DNA of 22,500 bases from Prorocentrum cordatum (GCA_963575745.1 CAUYUJ010015699.1:177501-200000), one strand, 5' to 3'; shown: positions 8,558 to 15,505, counted from the stretch's first letter. The notes: generated by a model from the letters alone, not told the origin. A program made the numbers and translations.

Positions 8558-9580
8558 CTACCCCCGCGTCTGGCTGGCGCCCCCTTTGCTGGCGCCCTTG
8601 CCCGCCAGTACCGCAGCGGCGCGCTCCTGGGCTGTCTGGGCGGGCTGCTGGGGGGCGCCCACCTCACTGCCTGGGGCGGCGCTGCCAGGGGCTCCGCCTC
8701 CAGAGCTGGCGGCGCCAGCAGCGGCGGGCTCCGTTGCAGCGCCGCCACCGTTGCCCCCAGGAGGAGGAGCAGACTCCGCCCTAGGCCGCTTGGTCTTGAG
8801 GCGCCTCTTCTGCTCCTCGTGGGCTCTGCGGGTGGCATCGCACTTCTCTTTGGCCGATGTGAAGAGCTCTGCGGCGGCAGCCTGCATGGCGGTCTTGAGC
8901 TCCTCCTTGCGCTTGGCGATCTCGGCTTCGCCCTCGGTGCCCAGCTCGTACTCTTCGCCAGGGTCGAACATGTCCCCGCAGTCAATGAGGTCGTTGGCGC
9001 TGAGCTTGCCCTCGAGCAGGGACTGCAAGTCGAGCTTGGAGGGGTTGGCTTCCTTGGGGCCGAGCTTGGTCTGGTATTCTTCCTCCAGGACTGTCTTGTA
9101 CTCACGTTCCGCGGCCTCGAGGTCACCCACCAGCTTGCGAACGAGCTCGGCTTGGTCAGTAGTCTGCTGCTGAAGCTTGGCCAGGAGGTCTGTGGCGTTA
9201 GTGAGCTTCCTCTCAGTCGCCGAGGCCTTGCGCTGGGCGGCGGCGGCACGCTGGTGGGCGGGGCGGACCGCGCTCGCCTTGGCCAGCTCCGCCGCGTACC
9301 TGTTGGCTGTGGCTGTGTCTCCCAGCTGGGTGGCCACGTCCACCAGCTTCTGGAGATCAGCTGCCGAGACCTGCGCCGCTGCGGCGCCTGCGCCCCGCCC
9401 GCGGCTGGCCGAGCGAGTCCACCTGTTGATGCTGCGCCCAGCTCCTGCGTCACTTGTCCACAGAGCTGGCGCTGGTTCTTCAGTACGCACTTTGCGGCAG
9501 TGCTTACACCAGTTCCAATGCATGAGGTTCTGCCCGCATCCACAAAAGGCTGCACTTCCACCGATTACCAAGGCGCCCAT
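8558..9580 (-). CDS. retroelement ORF1, Gag-like protein with zinc finger and coiled coil
   Basis: This intact 340-residue ORF starts at the first in-frame ATG after the SL relic, about 140 nt downstream. Residues 12-29 hold FCGCG and WCKHC (C13, C15, C25, C28), a compact zinc-finger-like unit. Residues 48-68 are basic and Gly/Arg-rich (RSASRGRGAG). Residues 68-260 are Ala/Glu/Lys/Gln-rich with heptad character (VSAADLQKLVDVATQLG, LLAKLQQQTTDQAELVRKLVGDLEAAE), so a coiled coil is likely, followed by a KRRLKTKRPR basic patch and a Pro/Gly/Ala-rich tail. LINE ORF1 proteins usually bind element RNA and oligomerise, which would match this layout. The frame stays open upstream into the SL, so an earlier non-ATG start cannot be excluded. 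It stops before the endonuclease region, in a different frame from it. Confidence 0.65.
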   Translation of the reverse strand: MGALVIGGSAAFCGCGQNLMHWNWCKHCRKVRTEEPAPALWTSDAGAGRSINRWTRSASRGRGAGAAAAQVSAADLQKLVDVATQLGDTATANRYAAELAKASAVRPAHQRAAAAQRKASATERKLTNATDLLAKLQQQTTDQAELVRKLVGDLEAAEREYKTVLEEEYQTKLGPKEANPSKLDLQSLLEGKLSANDLIDCGDMFDPGEEYELGTEGEAEIAKRKEELKTAMQAAAAELFTSAKEKCDATRRAHEEQKRRLKTKRPRAESAPPPGGNGGGAATEPAAAGAASSGGGAPGSAAPGSEVGAPQQPAQTAQERAAAVLAGKGASKGGASQTRG

Positions 9581-9729
9581 GGGACATGTGCCGCGGGCAA
9601 ACAGAGGCTGAAAGACTGCGGAGGGTCGAACGGCGCGCTCCCCCGAGCGCTCAGTACCTGGGCCGCGGCAGCCAGGCCTAAGGAAGGGGCTGCCCTTCCA
9701 CCGCGACCTCGAGCCTCTTGAGCCAACAT
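9565..9729 (-). CDS. 54-codon uORF starting inside the spliced-leader relic
   Basis: The single base by which this SL differs from the consensus (T to G) creates an ATG at 9729-9727. It opens a 54-codon frame that ends at TAA 9567-9565 and overlaps the start of the Gag-like ORF in another frame. The product is Ala/Arg/Pro-rich with no domain. It is probably not a functional gene but could affect translation of ORF1. Confidence 0.2.
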   Translation of the reverse strand: MLAQEARGRGGRAAPSLGLAAAAQVLSARGSAPFDPPQSFSLCLPAAHVPWAPW

Positions 9730-9738
9730 GGCTACGGC
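9717..9738 (-). other. dinoflagellate spliced-leader relic
   Basis: Read on the minus strand, the 22 nt begin G-CCGTAGCC and end TTGGCTCAAG. The DinoSL that is trans-spliced to nuclear mRNAs is D-CCGTAGCC-ATTT-TGGCTCAAG (D is A, G or T). Only one fixed position differs (ATGT in place of ATTT), and the leading G is allowed. The relic lies exactly between the (GGA)n flank and the 5' leader of the retroelement, with the element's own orientation. This shows that a trans-spliced transcript was reverse transcribed and inserted, and it fixes the 5' boundary of the insertion. Confidence 0.92.
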
Positions 9739-9901
9739 TCCTCCTCCTCCTCCTCCTCCTCCTCCTCCTCCCCCTCCCCCTCCCCCTCCTCCTCCTCCTC
9801 CTCCTCCTCCTCCTCCCCCTCCTCTCCTCCTCCTCCTCCTCCTCCTCGTCCCCCTCCTCCTCCTTCTCCTCCGCCTTTTCCTCCTCGTCCTCCTCCTCCG
9901 T
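9739..9901. repeat. (TCC)n/(CCT)n tract at the 5' end of the retroelement
   Basis: About 160 bp of TCC repeats, interrupted by C-runs, TTC and GTC units. It begins right after the SL relic. Long poly-Ser, poly-Pro, poly-Leu or poly-Glu frames across it are products of the repeat. Confidence 0.9.
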
Positions 9902-10150
9902 ACTCAGAATGTGGCGACCTCACGACTCGTCATGTTTGCTAGCAGGGGACTGGTGCTTGTGGAGGGCGGTCCAGGTTTCCCCAACGGACCGTCCCTCTTT
10001 CAGCCAGTGGAGTCCGAAAGCGAATACGCTGGTAGGCGCATAGTCAGCGCAGCACAGAGCCGAGTTTTTCTTCCCCACATCCAAAGTGGGGTTCTTGTGA
10101 TCTCTGGACACCCTGCGCAGGAACAGGAACCCACCATCATCATCATCCCT
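9902..10150. other. unique intergenic sequence, no gene seen
   Basis: Balanced-composition sequence between two microsatellites. Open frames lack domains. The end grades into CATCATCAT units. Confidence 0.4.
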
Positions 10151-10355
10151 CATTCCTCACTCACTCACTCACTCACTCATCATCCCTCACACACTCACTC
10201 ACTCACTCACTCACTCACTCACGCACTCTCTCACTCACTCACTCACTCACTGACTCATCAACACTCACAGATGATGATGATGAGTGTGCGCGTGAGGGAG
10301 TGTGATGATGATCATCATCACCAGTCAGTCAGTCACTGACTCACTCACTCAGTCG
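10151..10355. repeat. (ACTC)n microsatellite with ATG/ATC and AGTC blocks
   Basis: ACTC/TCAC tetranucleotides fill about 10156-10257. Then come GATGATGATGATGA (10270s), TGATGATGATCATCATCA (about 10302-10320), and CAGTCAGTCAGTCACTGACTC. It is a compound array, partly self-complementary through the ATG/CAT and GTCA/TGAC units. Confidence 0.9.
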
Positions 10356-10370
10356 TCTTGGGCCTCGTCT

Positions 10371-10820
10371 GTGAGTGAATGGCGAGGAAGTCTCAAGCGG
10401 GACCCCCTCCTTATGGGGCCCGCGGATCATGTTACTAATCCGAGCGGGTCATCCAATTCTTGTAACTGTCGCCACTTTTGGGGTTTCGCGCTGCCAGAAC
10501 GCCATTCCCAGGCCACATTTGTGAGTGAATTGCGAGGATGTCTCAAGCGGGAGCCCCCTCCCTATGGGGCCCGCGAATCATGTTACTAATCCGAGCGGAC
10601 CATCCAATTCCTTTAACTGTCGCCACTTGTGGGCCCTCGCGCTGCCAGAACGCCATTCCCAGGCCACATTTGTGAGTGAATTGCGAGGAAGTCTCAAGCG
10701 GGACCCCCCTCCCTATGGGGTCCGCGGATCATGTTATTAATCCGAGCGGGTCATCCAATTCTTGTAACTGTCGCCACTTTTGGGCTCTCGCGCTGCCAGA
10801 ACGCCATTTCCCAGGCCACA
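10371..10820 (+). repeat. three tandem copies of a 150-bp unit
   Basis: Units start at 10371, 10521 and 10672, each with GTGAGTGAAT and then GCGAGGAWG-TCTCAAGCGGG. They continue with CTATGGGG-CCGCGGATCATGTTA, AATCCGAGCGG, CATCCAATTC and TGTCGCCACTT, and end CTGCCAGAACGCCATT. They differ by scattered substitutions and single-base indels. The unit is too long and regular in the wrong way for CRISPR. Open frames through it merely repeat with the DNA period. The third unit runs into the following 70-80 bp repeat. Confidence 0.9.
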
Positions 10821-10988
10821 TTTTGCCCGGAGCCAACTGTAGGCCACTTCGTGTTCTTCGTGCCCCCAAAACATTATTCCCGGGCCACATTTTGAATGCC
10901 CGGAGCCAACTGTAGGCCACTTCCTTCGTGTTCTTCGTGTTCCCAGAACACCACTCCCGGGCCATTTTCTGAATGTCCGGAGCCAAAA
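10814..10988 (+). repeat. tandem repeat of a 70-80 bp unit, two and a half copies
   Basis: The motif CCGGAGCCAACTGTAGGCC occurs at about 10828 and 10900, with a partial CCGGAGCCAAAA at 10977. Each is preceded by GGCCACATTTTG or GGCCATTTTCTGAATG and followed by CTTCGTGTTCTTCGTG and CCCAAAACATT or CCAGAACACCA. The unit shares GGCCACATTT with the end of the 150-bp unit, so the second array may have grown from the end of the first. Confidence 0.75.
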
Positions 10989-11357
10989 CAGGAGGGCGAG
11001 GTCGGGGGCAACGTAGGGAGCGGGGGGAGGGCCCGCGCCAGGGCGAGAAGAAATATACGCAGAAGAGACAGCCAGGACGCCTCACCAACCACGAGGGCGA
11101 CGGTGAGGGCTTTGACGGTGAGGGCTTTTTCCAGATTCGCCCAGAGGATTCTCATGTGGGGTCCTTCCGTCGGAGTAATTTCTTTGTATTCGCACCGATG
11201 GTGTGAAGAGCGTGCTGTTTCTGGCTCGTAGCCTTCATCTGGCCCAACTGAGGAATGGGCTTGCCCTCCCCACTTAGGCCCAGGTGGAGTACACGGGCCA
11301 CCCCCCGCGTCCGCCACAGGCAAAGAACACTGGCTAGAAAGTGATTGTCTGTCTGTC
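10989..11357. other. intergenic sequence, no gene seen
   Basis: GC-rich with a short near-repeat at 11103-11127 (GTGAGGGCTTTGACG then GTGAGGGCTTTTTCC). Open frames on either strand have no domain. Confidence 0.45.
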
Positions 11358-11460
11358 CTCCCCCTCTTCCTCCTCCTCCTCCTCCTCCTCCTGCTCCTCC
11401 TCCTCCTTCTTCTCCTCCTCCTCCTCCTCCTCCTCCCCCTCCTCCTCTTCCTCCTCCTTG
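11358..11460. repeat. (TCC)n microsatellite
   Basis: TCC repeats with TGC, TTC and CCC interruptions over about 100 bp. Confidence 0.9.
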
Positions 11461-11584
11461 CTATCGGCTCGTCCCGGGAGCGATCTACGAGCCATCTCCA
11501 TGTCTCCATGGCCCCCCTGGGGCGGCCGGCGCCGCGGCTTCGGGCACATCTCCCTGGAGCCGTTTTTTGCTCCATTCGGGAGCA

Positions 11585-11736
11585 GAGAAAACACAGACAC
11601 AATGAATCGCCGATTCCCCAGAAAATATGGGAAAATGTGGGCAGTGGGGGGGAGGACAAAAACCAATCGAATATTGGAAAGTATGGGGAATCCTTTTTGT
11701 TTGTGTGTATTTATTTGTGTGTCCCAGGGCCCCTTC
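11585..11736 (+). repeat. 150-bp dispersed repeat, copy A
   Basis: Shared landmarks with 18013-18161, in the same order: ACACAGACACAAT, GAAAATATGGGAA, AGTGGGGGGA-GACAA, TATGGGGAAT or CTGGGGATTC, TTTGTGTGTATTTATT, and GTGTGTCCCAGGGCCC. Both copies lie downstream of a long (TCC)n tract. There is no inverted terminus or protein-coding signal, so the element type is unknown. Confidence 0.75.
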
Positions 11737-12011
11737 ATCCATCCCTGAGTTGTTTGCGCGTTTTCGCCACGGCCGCCCACCGCGCTCTGGCCCTGCGCGC
11801 CTGGCTGCTGCAGCCCGCCCCTGCTCATCGTCGAACTCTTCGGCGTCTGAGCGTCCCTTCTTCCTCTCGGCCGTCCCCATTCCCTCTTTGCTCGACAGCA
11901 AATTCGCTAGTCTGTGCCCCTATCTAGCTTCTCGCTGTAGCGGATTTCGCCGCCTCGCCGCTGACGGGAAAGAGTTGGTTGCGCGTTCCTGGCATGTTCG
12001 CATCCAGCCCT
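11737..12011. other. intergenic sequence, no gene seen
   Basis: GC-rich, with an open frame crossing into the neighbouring repeat but no domain or exon-like boundary that I can support. Confidence 0.4.
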
Positions 12012-12034
12012 TGTCGGAGCTCCTTCCATTACTC

Positions 12035-12230
12035 ACGAAGAAGAACATACGGATAAACATAAACTTGTGGCGCTCCGCGCGGATTTCTGGGATCCGCGCA
12101 GAGAGCCCCCAGGCGGCGCCTCCGGCGCTGCCCCTGGCGCGCTCTGCGCACCAGGGAAGGGGGCATAGTTCGGATCCAAGAGATCCGCGCGGAGTGCCAA
12201 CAGTTTATGTTTATGTGTTTGTTCTTCTAG
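12035..12230 (+). mobile_element. foldback element family F, copy 1, flanked by 23-bp direct repeats
   Basis: Inverted arms of about 57 bp face each other: GAAGAAC, ATAAACATAAACT, CTCCGCGCGGAT and GGATCCG on the left are mirrored on the right as CGGATCC, ATCCGCGCGGAG, AGTTTATGTTTAT and GTTCTTC. The middle is GC-rich and includes GCGCCTCCGGCGCTG and CCCTGGCGCGCTCTGCGCA. A 23-bp direct repeat beginning TGTCGGAGCTC and ending TACTC stands at 12012-12034 and 12231-12253 with two mismatches, exactly outside the arms. The arms and core recur at 12696-12858 and, inverted, at 19592-19740. Without coding capacity it would be a non-autonomous element or hairpin-RNA source. Confidence 0.75.
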
Positions 12231-12253
12231 TGTCGGAGCTCGTTCCACTACTC

Positions 12254-12695
12254 TAGCAAGCGTCCGAATTATTGTTTTTCCTTCGATCTAAATGTATCGT
12301 AAACCGGACCCCCCCCGCAGCAGATCCATGCCATGTGCGAGTAGATTCTTTGCGAGTAGCGGAACGCGTTTGTCCAGGGGCGGGGGTCAATGCAAACGGG
12401 GGTGCGTCAGAGCGCCGAGTCTTGCAGGATCCGGCAAAGCGAGGGTCGCAGTGACTCAGGTTTGGGTGCAGGATCCTGCAGGATCCTGCCGAGCCTGACT
12501 GGCCCCGGTCTGGGTTTATCCGGGTCAGCAGATCCCCGACCCTGTTTTTCAAATCTCTGCCTCCCACTCCTTCGCATCGCCGTCGCCTGTCACTCTTGCC
12601 TTTCACTCATGGGTCCGGGGCGCGTGTTCCATGCGATGCCCGTTCCTAGTCCTCAGCTCTCGGCACCTGGCCGACGTGCGCAGTACAGGATGTCG
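12254..12695. other. intergenic sequence with a 22-bp perfect palindrome
   Basis: No gene is recognised. At 12468-12489, GCAGGATCCTGC occurs twice, overlapping by two bases, which makes a perfect 22-bp palindrome. A related GCAGGATCCGGC stands at 12424-12435. Confidence 0.6.
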
Positions 12696-12858
12696 AAAAA
12701 GAACAAACAACGGCATACACAGAAGTTTGGATCGACGCTGGGTCCTCCTGGCGGTGCCTCCGACGCCGTCCCTGGGGCGCTCCGCGCGTCAATGGGGGGG
12801 TGGCCAGCGTCGATCCGGAGCTCCCAAAGTTTATGGCTATGCCGTCTCCAGGTTCTTT
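12696..12858 (+). mobile_element. foldback element family F, copy 2
   Basis: Arms: AAAAGAACAAAC, ACGGCATA, AAGTTT and GGATCGACGCTGG (to 12741) face CCAGCGTCGATCC (from 12803), AAAGTTTATGG, TATGCCGT and GGTTCTTT. The middle (CTGGCGGTGCCTCCGACGCC, then CCCTGGGGCGCTCCGCGCG) parallels the core of copy 1. The right end runs straight into (GGA)n at 12859. No coding capacity. Confidence 0.7.
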
Positions 12859-12925
12859 AGGAGGAGGAGGAGGAGGAGGAGGAGGAGGAGGAGGAGGAGG
12901 CGGAGGAGGAGGAGGAGGAGGAGGG
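12859..12925. repeat. (GGA)n microsatellite
   Basis: About 22 GGA units with one GGC interruption. It is the only long tract of this motif with the purine-rich strand on the plus strand in this window. Confidence 0.9.
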
Positions 12926-12956
12926 GTATCCCCCATTTGATGGGTGAGGGGTAGGA

Positions 12957-13115
12957 AAAGTCGGGCCTGTCCCTCTACAGGGGGAATCTTCAAAAATAGT
13001 TTTAAAAATACTCCGGGGACGATTGTTTGACAATTATTGCATATTTTACTGTATTGTTTTACTATTCTTTATTTTTCGCCTAGGATCCCCCTGTAGGGGG
13101 ACAGACCCGACCGAA
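12957..13115 (+). mobile_element. AT-rich miniature element with GC-rich terminal inverted repeats, copy 1
   Basis: The ends GTCGGGCCTGTCCCTCTAC-AGGGGGA (from 12960) and TCCCCCTGTAGGGGGAC-AGACCCGAC (to 13111) are inverted repeats of about 27 bp with two mismatches. The interior, about 95 bp, is strikingly AT-rich (TTTTAAAAATA, TATTGTTTTACTATTC, TTTATTTTTCG) in a GC-rich region. An 8-bp direct repeat GGGTAGGA stands at 12949-12956 and 13116-13123. Eight base pairs is the hAT-type duplication length, but the flanks are G-rich, so chance is possible. A second copy is at 14505-14657. Confidence 0.75.
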
Positions 13116-13123
13116 GGGTAGGA

Positions 13124-13561
13124 TGAGGGGCGAGATGGGTGAGGAGGGCAGGAGCGAAGGAATATGGAATCGTTGAGCAGGATGAGGAGGCGGATTGCAC
13201 TGTGGGAGTCCTTGCATCGTGCGGGCTACGCCCGCCAAGCGGTAGCGTCCTCTATTCGAGCAGGCGGCAACGGAAGTCGATGTGAGGCGCATTGTGTATG
13301 CACTTGAAGCCATGAGGCATTTTGAAGGTTTCGTATGTTTTGAGCCAGCGGTGTACTCCATTATGCCATTCTATCACTTCTGAGTTGGGCCGCGACCCTG
13401 TCCCGTGCTTCTTTGGCGTGTCCAAAGTCAGCAAGAGTTGTTCTCGTGAGTCGGCAACTGATTACTCCAAGATGCATTCACTGACGTATCCAGTTATTCT
13501 GATATGGTTGGACGTGCGCGTGATCGCGTGATGGCAGCATCCTCCACGTCATTGTCGGCGG
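13124..13561. other. intergenic sequence, no gene seen
   Basis: Composition is near balanced. Open frames of 60-90 codons exist on both strands without domains. I see no repeat partner in the window. Confidence 0.45.
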
Positions 13562-13692
13562 CGAGCCCAGAGGGAAGCGAGAAGGGGCGAGCATTTTCAG
13601 AAGGCTCGGAAGTCCTCCAGCCTTCAGAGAAGTTTTTGTAGAAGACCCAGAAAGGCTCTCAGAAGGCTTCCGTCTTCTGAGACGCCTCGCCG
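13562..13692 (+). repeat. dispersed repeat rich in CTTCTGAG/CTCAGAAG, copy 3
   Basis: Close to copy 1: GCGAGAAGGGGCGAG, TTCAGAAGGCTCGGAAGTCC, AGAGAAGTTTTTGTAGAAGA, CTCTCAGAAGG, GTCTTCTGAGA and CGCCTCGCCGCC. The central AGAAGACCCAG matches copy 2's AAAGACGCAG. Confidence 0.65.
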
Positions 13693-14308
13693 CCTTATTT
13701 CCTCCCCTCGCTCGCCGCCGTCAATGCCCTCTTCTTGTCTCAGAACGAAGCCTCTTCTTGTCTCAGCCCTCGCACGTTGCCTCCATTTACTCAGGAGGAG
13801 GGAAGGACAGCGCCAGCTGCAGCATTGACGATCAGCTGGTCGCAGCAGCTATCGAGGAGCACACTTTGTCGTCTGCATCATGGCATCTGTCACTTGAAAC
13901 TTTATAATAACAGGGAAGGGGTCACAACCCTCCCAGACGAGCAGTTGCAGACCCCCCAGACCAGTCATGAAATTGCTCAGACCCCACTGGAACCTCCAAT
14001 ACAGCTCCAAGCAGACACCCCCCCAAATCACCCCCCCCTTTTTAGTATGACATCCGATTTAGTCACTTCACGAGCGTACATAGCTCCAGACTTCGGAGAG
14101 TCTCCTGATGGTTTCCCGAGCTACGTGGGATTCACTACCAGGAAATCCCGCACCCGCGTCCCCGCCCTCGCAGTGCCCCCCCGCCGCCCTTGGATGATTT
14201 CTCGTACAGGTGTGGATGCGGCATTGCGTTGGGCGCGTGCGCCAGGCGCGGTCATGGCGCGGGCAGGGAGTGGAGTCGGACCTGCAGTCCTTTCTGTGTC
14301 CTGCTTGA
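13693..14308. other. intergenic sequence with a long open frame of doubtful status
   Basis: A plus-strand frame starts at 13735 and runs into the (TCC)n tract. Its middle (LQTPQTSHEIAQTPLEPPIQLQADTPPNHPP) is Pro/Gln/Thr-rich and has no domain, and the tail is repeat-derived. A short direct repeat CCTCTTCTTGTCTCAG lies at 13728-13743 and 13751-13766. I do not call a gene here. Confidence 0.4.
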
Positions 14309-14385
14309 CCTCCTCCTCCTCCTCCTCCTCCTCCTCCTCCTCCTCTCTTCCCCCCCTCTTTCTCTCTCTCTCTCTCTCTCCCTGC
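14309..14385. repeat. (TCC)n followed by (CT)n
   Basis: About 12 TCC units, a C-run, then about 13 CT units. Confidence 0.9.
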
Positions 14386-14504
14386 GCCTCGCCTCTCTGC
14401 TCCTGCTACTGCCCCTCCCTCTCGCGCCTCCCCCCTCCCTCGAGCCGACCCCTCTGGGACCGGTGGCCGAAGAGCCCCCGGGGGCCAGGAGGCGGGGCCC
14501 CGCG

Positions 14505-14657
14505 CGGGCTTCGGCCCGCTTTCGGGGAATATCCAGAAATAGTCAAACAATAGTCTGGGGACTATTTTTTGAGCATTTTTTGGGGGCAATTTTACAGCAT
14601 TTTTGTATTATTTTTTATTTTTCGTCGAAAATCCCCCTGTAGGGGGACACGCCCGAC
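14505..14657 (+). mobile_element. AT-rich miniature element with GC-rich ends, copy 2
   Basis: The right end (ATCCCCCTGTAGGGGGACAC then GCCCGAC, to 14657) matches copy 1 except for three bases. The interior shares CGGGGAAT, AAATAGT, ATAGTCTGGGGAC, TTTGA-CATT and TATTTTTTATTTTTCG in the same order as copy 1. The left end is eroded (only TCGGCCCGC and CGGGGAAT remain), and no target duplication is visible. It has the same orientation as copy 1, about 1.5 kb away. Confidence 0.7.
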
Positions 14658-15505
14658 TTAACACGAGAGGGTGGCGGGGGGCGTGGGGGATCGGGGGCGG
14701 CAGAGAGGGGGCTGAGGACTGAGGAGGGGGGATCTCATGGCGGGGGCCACGACTTTTCCCCAGATTTCATGGCGCCTCTTCTTGTTTCATGACGTCCCCA
14801 GCCCCCCCCCCCCTGGGCCGCGCACATGCCGCCGGCCGTGATTTGCACTCCCCCCCCCTCTTGGACGCCCCCCTCTTGGCCGCCCCCGGCACTCGGGGCC
14901 CGGCGGCGCGCCACCCGAGGCTTGCAGGGAGCAGCCCCCCGAAGTGGTCCAGGGCGCCTCGCGACGACGAGGAGGAGGAGGAGGGCGAGGGCGAGGACGA
15001 CGAGGACGACGGGTCTCACCTGGCGCCCCACGGGCGCCTGGTGTGCCCTCTGAATTCCGTCTGTGGCGTCGACTACAGCGTCGGTTGGCGTCTGGGAGTC
15101 GACGAGCTAGCGCCGACTGTCGACCAGCGTCGATTCGCACGAGTCGTCAAGATGGTATGGGTGGCTCCCATGAGTTGCCACCCAAGATGGATGGGGGTGG
15201 GTGGAAATGCCCCCCCCCCGCTCGAGCGGGAGCCCTCCAATTGATGCGGTACAACCTATGGGGTCCAATCTTAGTGGTGCAATGAATGCTTGTTCGCAGT
15301 GAGTTGTTCAACTCCACTGCTCGCGCAATCATCCCATCCACAGCTTGTTTCGCAAAATCCATGCGGCGGCGATTACGATGGCTGCTCGGCGTTGGCTGGC
15401 ACATCGCTACGGCCGCATTAGCCAGCCGCGGTGGCGCTGACCGCGAGGACTTCCCAGCGCATCTCGCAGGCCGCGGTGACGCGCTGGCACTGCAGTGCGA
15501 GTCGG
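14658..15505. other. GC-rich intergenic sequence, no gene supported
   Basis: It includes a GAGGAGGAGG and GAGGACGACGAGG patch at about 14970-15010 and C-runs near 14800 and 15210. Open frames on both strands lack domains. Confidence 0.45.

Larger units (their letters stand above)
2902..9738 (-). mobile_element. LINE-like non-LTR retrotransposon with spliced-leader 5' end
   Basis: On the minus strand the order is: DinoSL relic (9738-9717), Gag-like ORF (9580-8558), linker, EEP endonuclease (about 7590-6850), linker, reverse transcriptase (about 5900-4900), Cys-containing linker, RNase H (about 3940-3500), C-terminal Cys motif (stop at 2979-2977), a short 3' UTR and (GGA)n. This is the architecture of APE-type non-LTR retrotransposons that carry RNase H. 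There are no LTRs, integrase or protease. The second coding region shifts frame at about 7050, 6750, 6490, 6045, 5550 and 3170, and the path between 8558 and 7600 is unclear. The copy is therefore decayed, or the assembly carries indel errors. The SL at one end and the 3' UTR plus microsatellite at the other suggest a full-length insertion. I cannot assign a named clade without a tree. Confidence 0.88.

Noticed and set aside
6964-9561. One continuous 864-codon protein on the minus strand
   Set aside because: Its first half lies in the wrong frame relative to the zinc finger and coiled coil of the Gag-like ORF. Only the carboxyl part (linker and endonuclease) is real.
9718-9942. Poly-Ser, poly-Pro and poly-Glu proteins encoded by TCC/GGA tracts
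   Set aside because: All frames and both strands of such a repeat are open. The same products appear at every TCC tract in the window, so the reading frames carry no evidence of selection.
10371-10820. CRISPR-like array
   Set aside because: The repeats are 150 bp with no unique spacers, and there is no cas context in a eukaryotic genome.
10302-10915. Three similar 70-95 codon ORFs in tandem
   Set aside because: They are the 150-bp DNA repeat translated, and the frames shift with unit length. No domain or codon bias.
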